NCBI GenBank assembly: GCA_905479575.1
Contig: CAJQNB010000069.1
Coordinates: 54,223 to 118,222, forward strand
DNA: 64,000 nt
DNA from: an uncultured Pseudophaeobacter sp.
GTDB lineage: Bacteria; Pseudomonadota; Alphaproteobacteria; Rhodobacterales; Rhodobacteraceae
Direction of reading: 5' to 3'
The notes beneath the pieces are model-generated. The model saw only the letters and a list, made by a program, of their open reading frames with translations, was not told the origin of the DNA and made no database searches. Below, in pieces: positions 63,135 through 64,000 of this stretch. How positions within the stretch are numbered: position 1 is the first letter of the stretch; each line of letters opens with the position of its first letter. A program made the position numbers and the translations under genes.

Positions 63135-63914
63135 ATGGTTCAACTCAGACTCCCCAAGAATTCGCGCATGATCCGGGGCAAGACCTGGCCCAAGCCGGAG
63201 GGCGCGAGCAACCTGCGCAAGTTCCAGATCTATCGCTGGAACCCGGACGAGGGCGACAATCCCAGCGTCGACACCTACTTCGTCGACATGGACGATTGCG
63301 GGCCGATGGTTCTGGATGCGCTTATCTACATCAAGAACAAGATCGACCCGACGCTGACCTTCCGGCGGTCATGTCGCGAGGGGATCTGCGGCTCCTGCGC
63401 GATGAATATCGACGGGATCAACACGCTGGCCTGTATCTATGGCATGGACGAGATCAAGGGTGACGTGAAGATCTATCCGCTGCCGCATATGCCGGTGGTC
63501 AAAGACCTGATCCCGGACCTGACCCATTTCTACGCTCAGCATGCCAGCATCATGCCGTGGCTGGAGACCAAGACGAACCGCCCCGCCAAGGAATGGCGGC
63601 AGTCGATCGAGGACCGCGAAAAGCTGGACGGCCTTTACGAATGCGTGATGTGCGCCAGCTGCTCGACAGCCTGCCCCAGCTATTGGTGGAACGGCGACAA
63701 GTATCTTGGACCGGCGGCTCTGTTGCATGCCTATCGCTGGATCATCGACAGCCGCGACGAGGCCACGGGCGAGCGGCTGGACGATCTGGAAGATCCGTTC
63801 AAGCTCTATCGGTGCCACACGATCATGAACTGCACCAAGACCTGCCCCAAGGGCCTGAACCCCGCCAAGGCGATTGCCGAGATCAAGAAGATGATGGTCG
63901 AACGGCACGTGTGA
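63135..63914 (+). CDS. sdhB: succinate dehydrogenase iron-sulfur subunit
   Basis: Electron-transfer subunit of 259 residues. The [2Fe-2S] motif is [16 protein letters not shown] with a further Cys in TLACIY. The [4Fe-4S] motif is [17 protein letters not shown] and the [3Fe-4S]/[4Fe-4S] closing cysteines are in [17 protein letters not shown]. The ATG has AGGAG 8 bases upstream. It ends the sdhCDAB operon; 96 bases separate it from sdhA. Confidence 0.97.
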   Translation: MVQLRLPKNSRMIRGKTWPKPEGASNLRKFQIYRWNPDEGDNPSVDTYFVDMDDCGPMVLDALIYIKNKIDPTLTFRRSCREGICGSCAMNIDGINTLACIYGMDEIKGDVKIYPLPHMPVVKDLIPDLTHFYAQHASIMPWLETKTNRPAKEWRQSIEDREKLDGLYECVMCASCSTACPSYWWNGDKYLGPAALLHAYRWIIDSRDEATGERLDDLEDPFKLYRCHTIMNCTKTCPKGLNPAKAIAEIKKMMVERHV

Positions 63915-63934
63915 GGCCGGGATAGTGCCGCACC

Positions 63935-64000
63935 ATGGCTGATATCTGGTCCGCGCTGCTCCTGACGCTGATGGCGGGGGCGGCGATGCCCATCGGGGCG
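63935..64000 (+). CDS. start of a membrane protein gene, cut by window end
   Basis: Only the first 22 codons are visible: MADIWSALLLTLMAGAAMPI then GA, an N-terminal hydrophobic helix. It resembles the opening of ZIP-type metal transporters (LTLMAGxAMPIGA-like), but the fragment is too short to be sure. It starts 20 bases after the sdhB stop. Confidence 0.35.
   Translation, partial: MADIWSALLLTLMAGAAMPIGA

Overview
The window looks like a chromosome segment of an alphaproteobacterium of the Rhodobacteraceae, roseobacter group. The evidence is an ethylmalonyl-CoA pathway gene pair (mcl2, mch), an aa3-type cytochrome oxidase subunit IV microgene, PHB genes with PhaR-type sites, the argH-lysA-TIGR02302 order, the mdh-sucC-sucD-sucA-sucB-lpd order and sdhCDAB. 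Most proteins have recognisable core-metabolism families. I see no rRNA, tRNA, CRISPR array, insertion sequence or prophage.

Layout. 0-5 kb: a truncated threonylcarbamoyl-AMP synthase diverges from a DmdC-like acyl-CoA dehydrogenase and an MBL hydrolase, followed by small conserved genes. 5-10 kb: a low-GC orphan, azlCD, then the molybdenum-cofactor set fdhD-mobA-mobB-moeA. 10-20.6 kb: greA, a SoxR/VOC divergent pair, ETF-ubiquinone oxidoreductase, a TPR protein with ispE, a LAS-type peptidase candidate, a polyprenyl diphosphate synthase and TrmN6. 20.6-28.9 kb: YdcH, a DMT exporter with its LysR regulator, phaB and phaA, an EAL protein, a sterol-desaturase-family protein and a TlpA-like thioredoxin. 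29-40 kb: argH, two small lipoproteins, lysA, a TIGR02302 protein, a zinc-ribbon protein, ftsE-ftsX-plsC and small genes. 40.8-55.9 kb: the TCA cluster (lpd, sucB, sucA, sucD, sucC, mdh) on the minus strand, then TauE-like, mcl2, NnrU-like, DUF1737 and mch on the plus strand. 56-64 kb: an RND efflux pair, then sdhCDAB and the first codons of a further gene.

Functional logic. The right third joins the lower TCA cycle (2-oxoglutarate to malate) with two enzymes of the ethylmalonyl-CoA pathway, which returns acetyl-CoA carbon as malate and succinate. The left part supplies beta-oxidation electron transfer (acyl-CoA dehydrogenase, ETF-QO), carbon storage (phaAB) and molybdoenzyme maturation.

The most interesting signal is regulatory. 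A perfect 10-bp palindrome, TGTGATCACA, occurs as a pair 21 bp apart upstream of sucC and again as a pair 20 bp apart (plus one upstream copy) before sdhC. This suggests one dimeric regulator coordinating succinyl-CoA synthetase/2-oxoglutarate dehydrogenase and succinate dehydrogenase. A second signal is a change in codon habit (lysine AAA-rich to the left, AAG-dominated to the right) near 43 kb. A low-GC MltR-like gene and a wrongly oriented terminator sit at the boundary. It could be a recombination junction or an assembly join.
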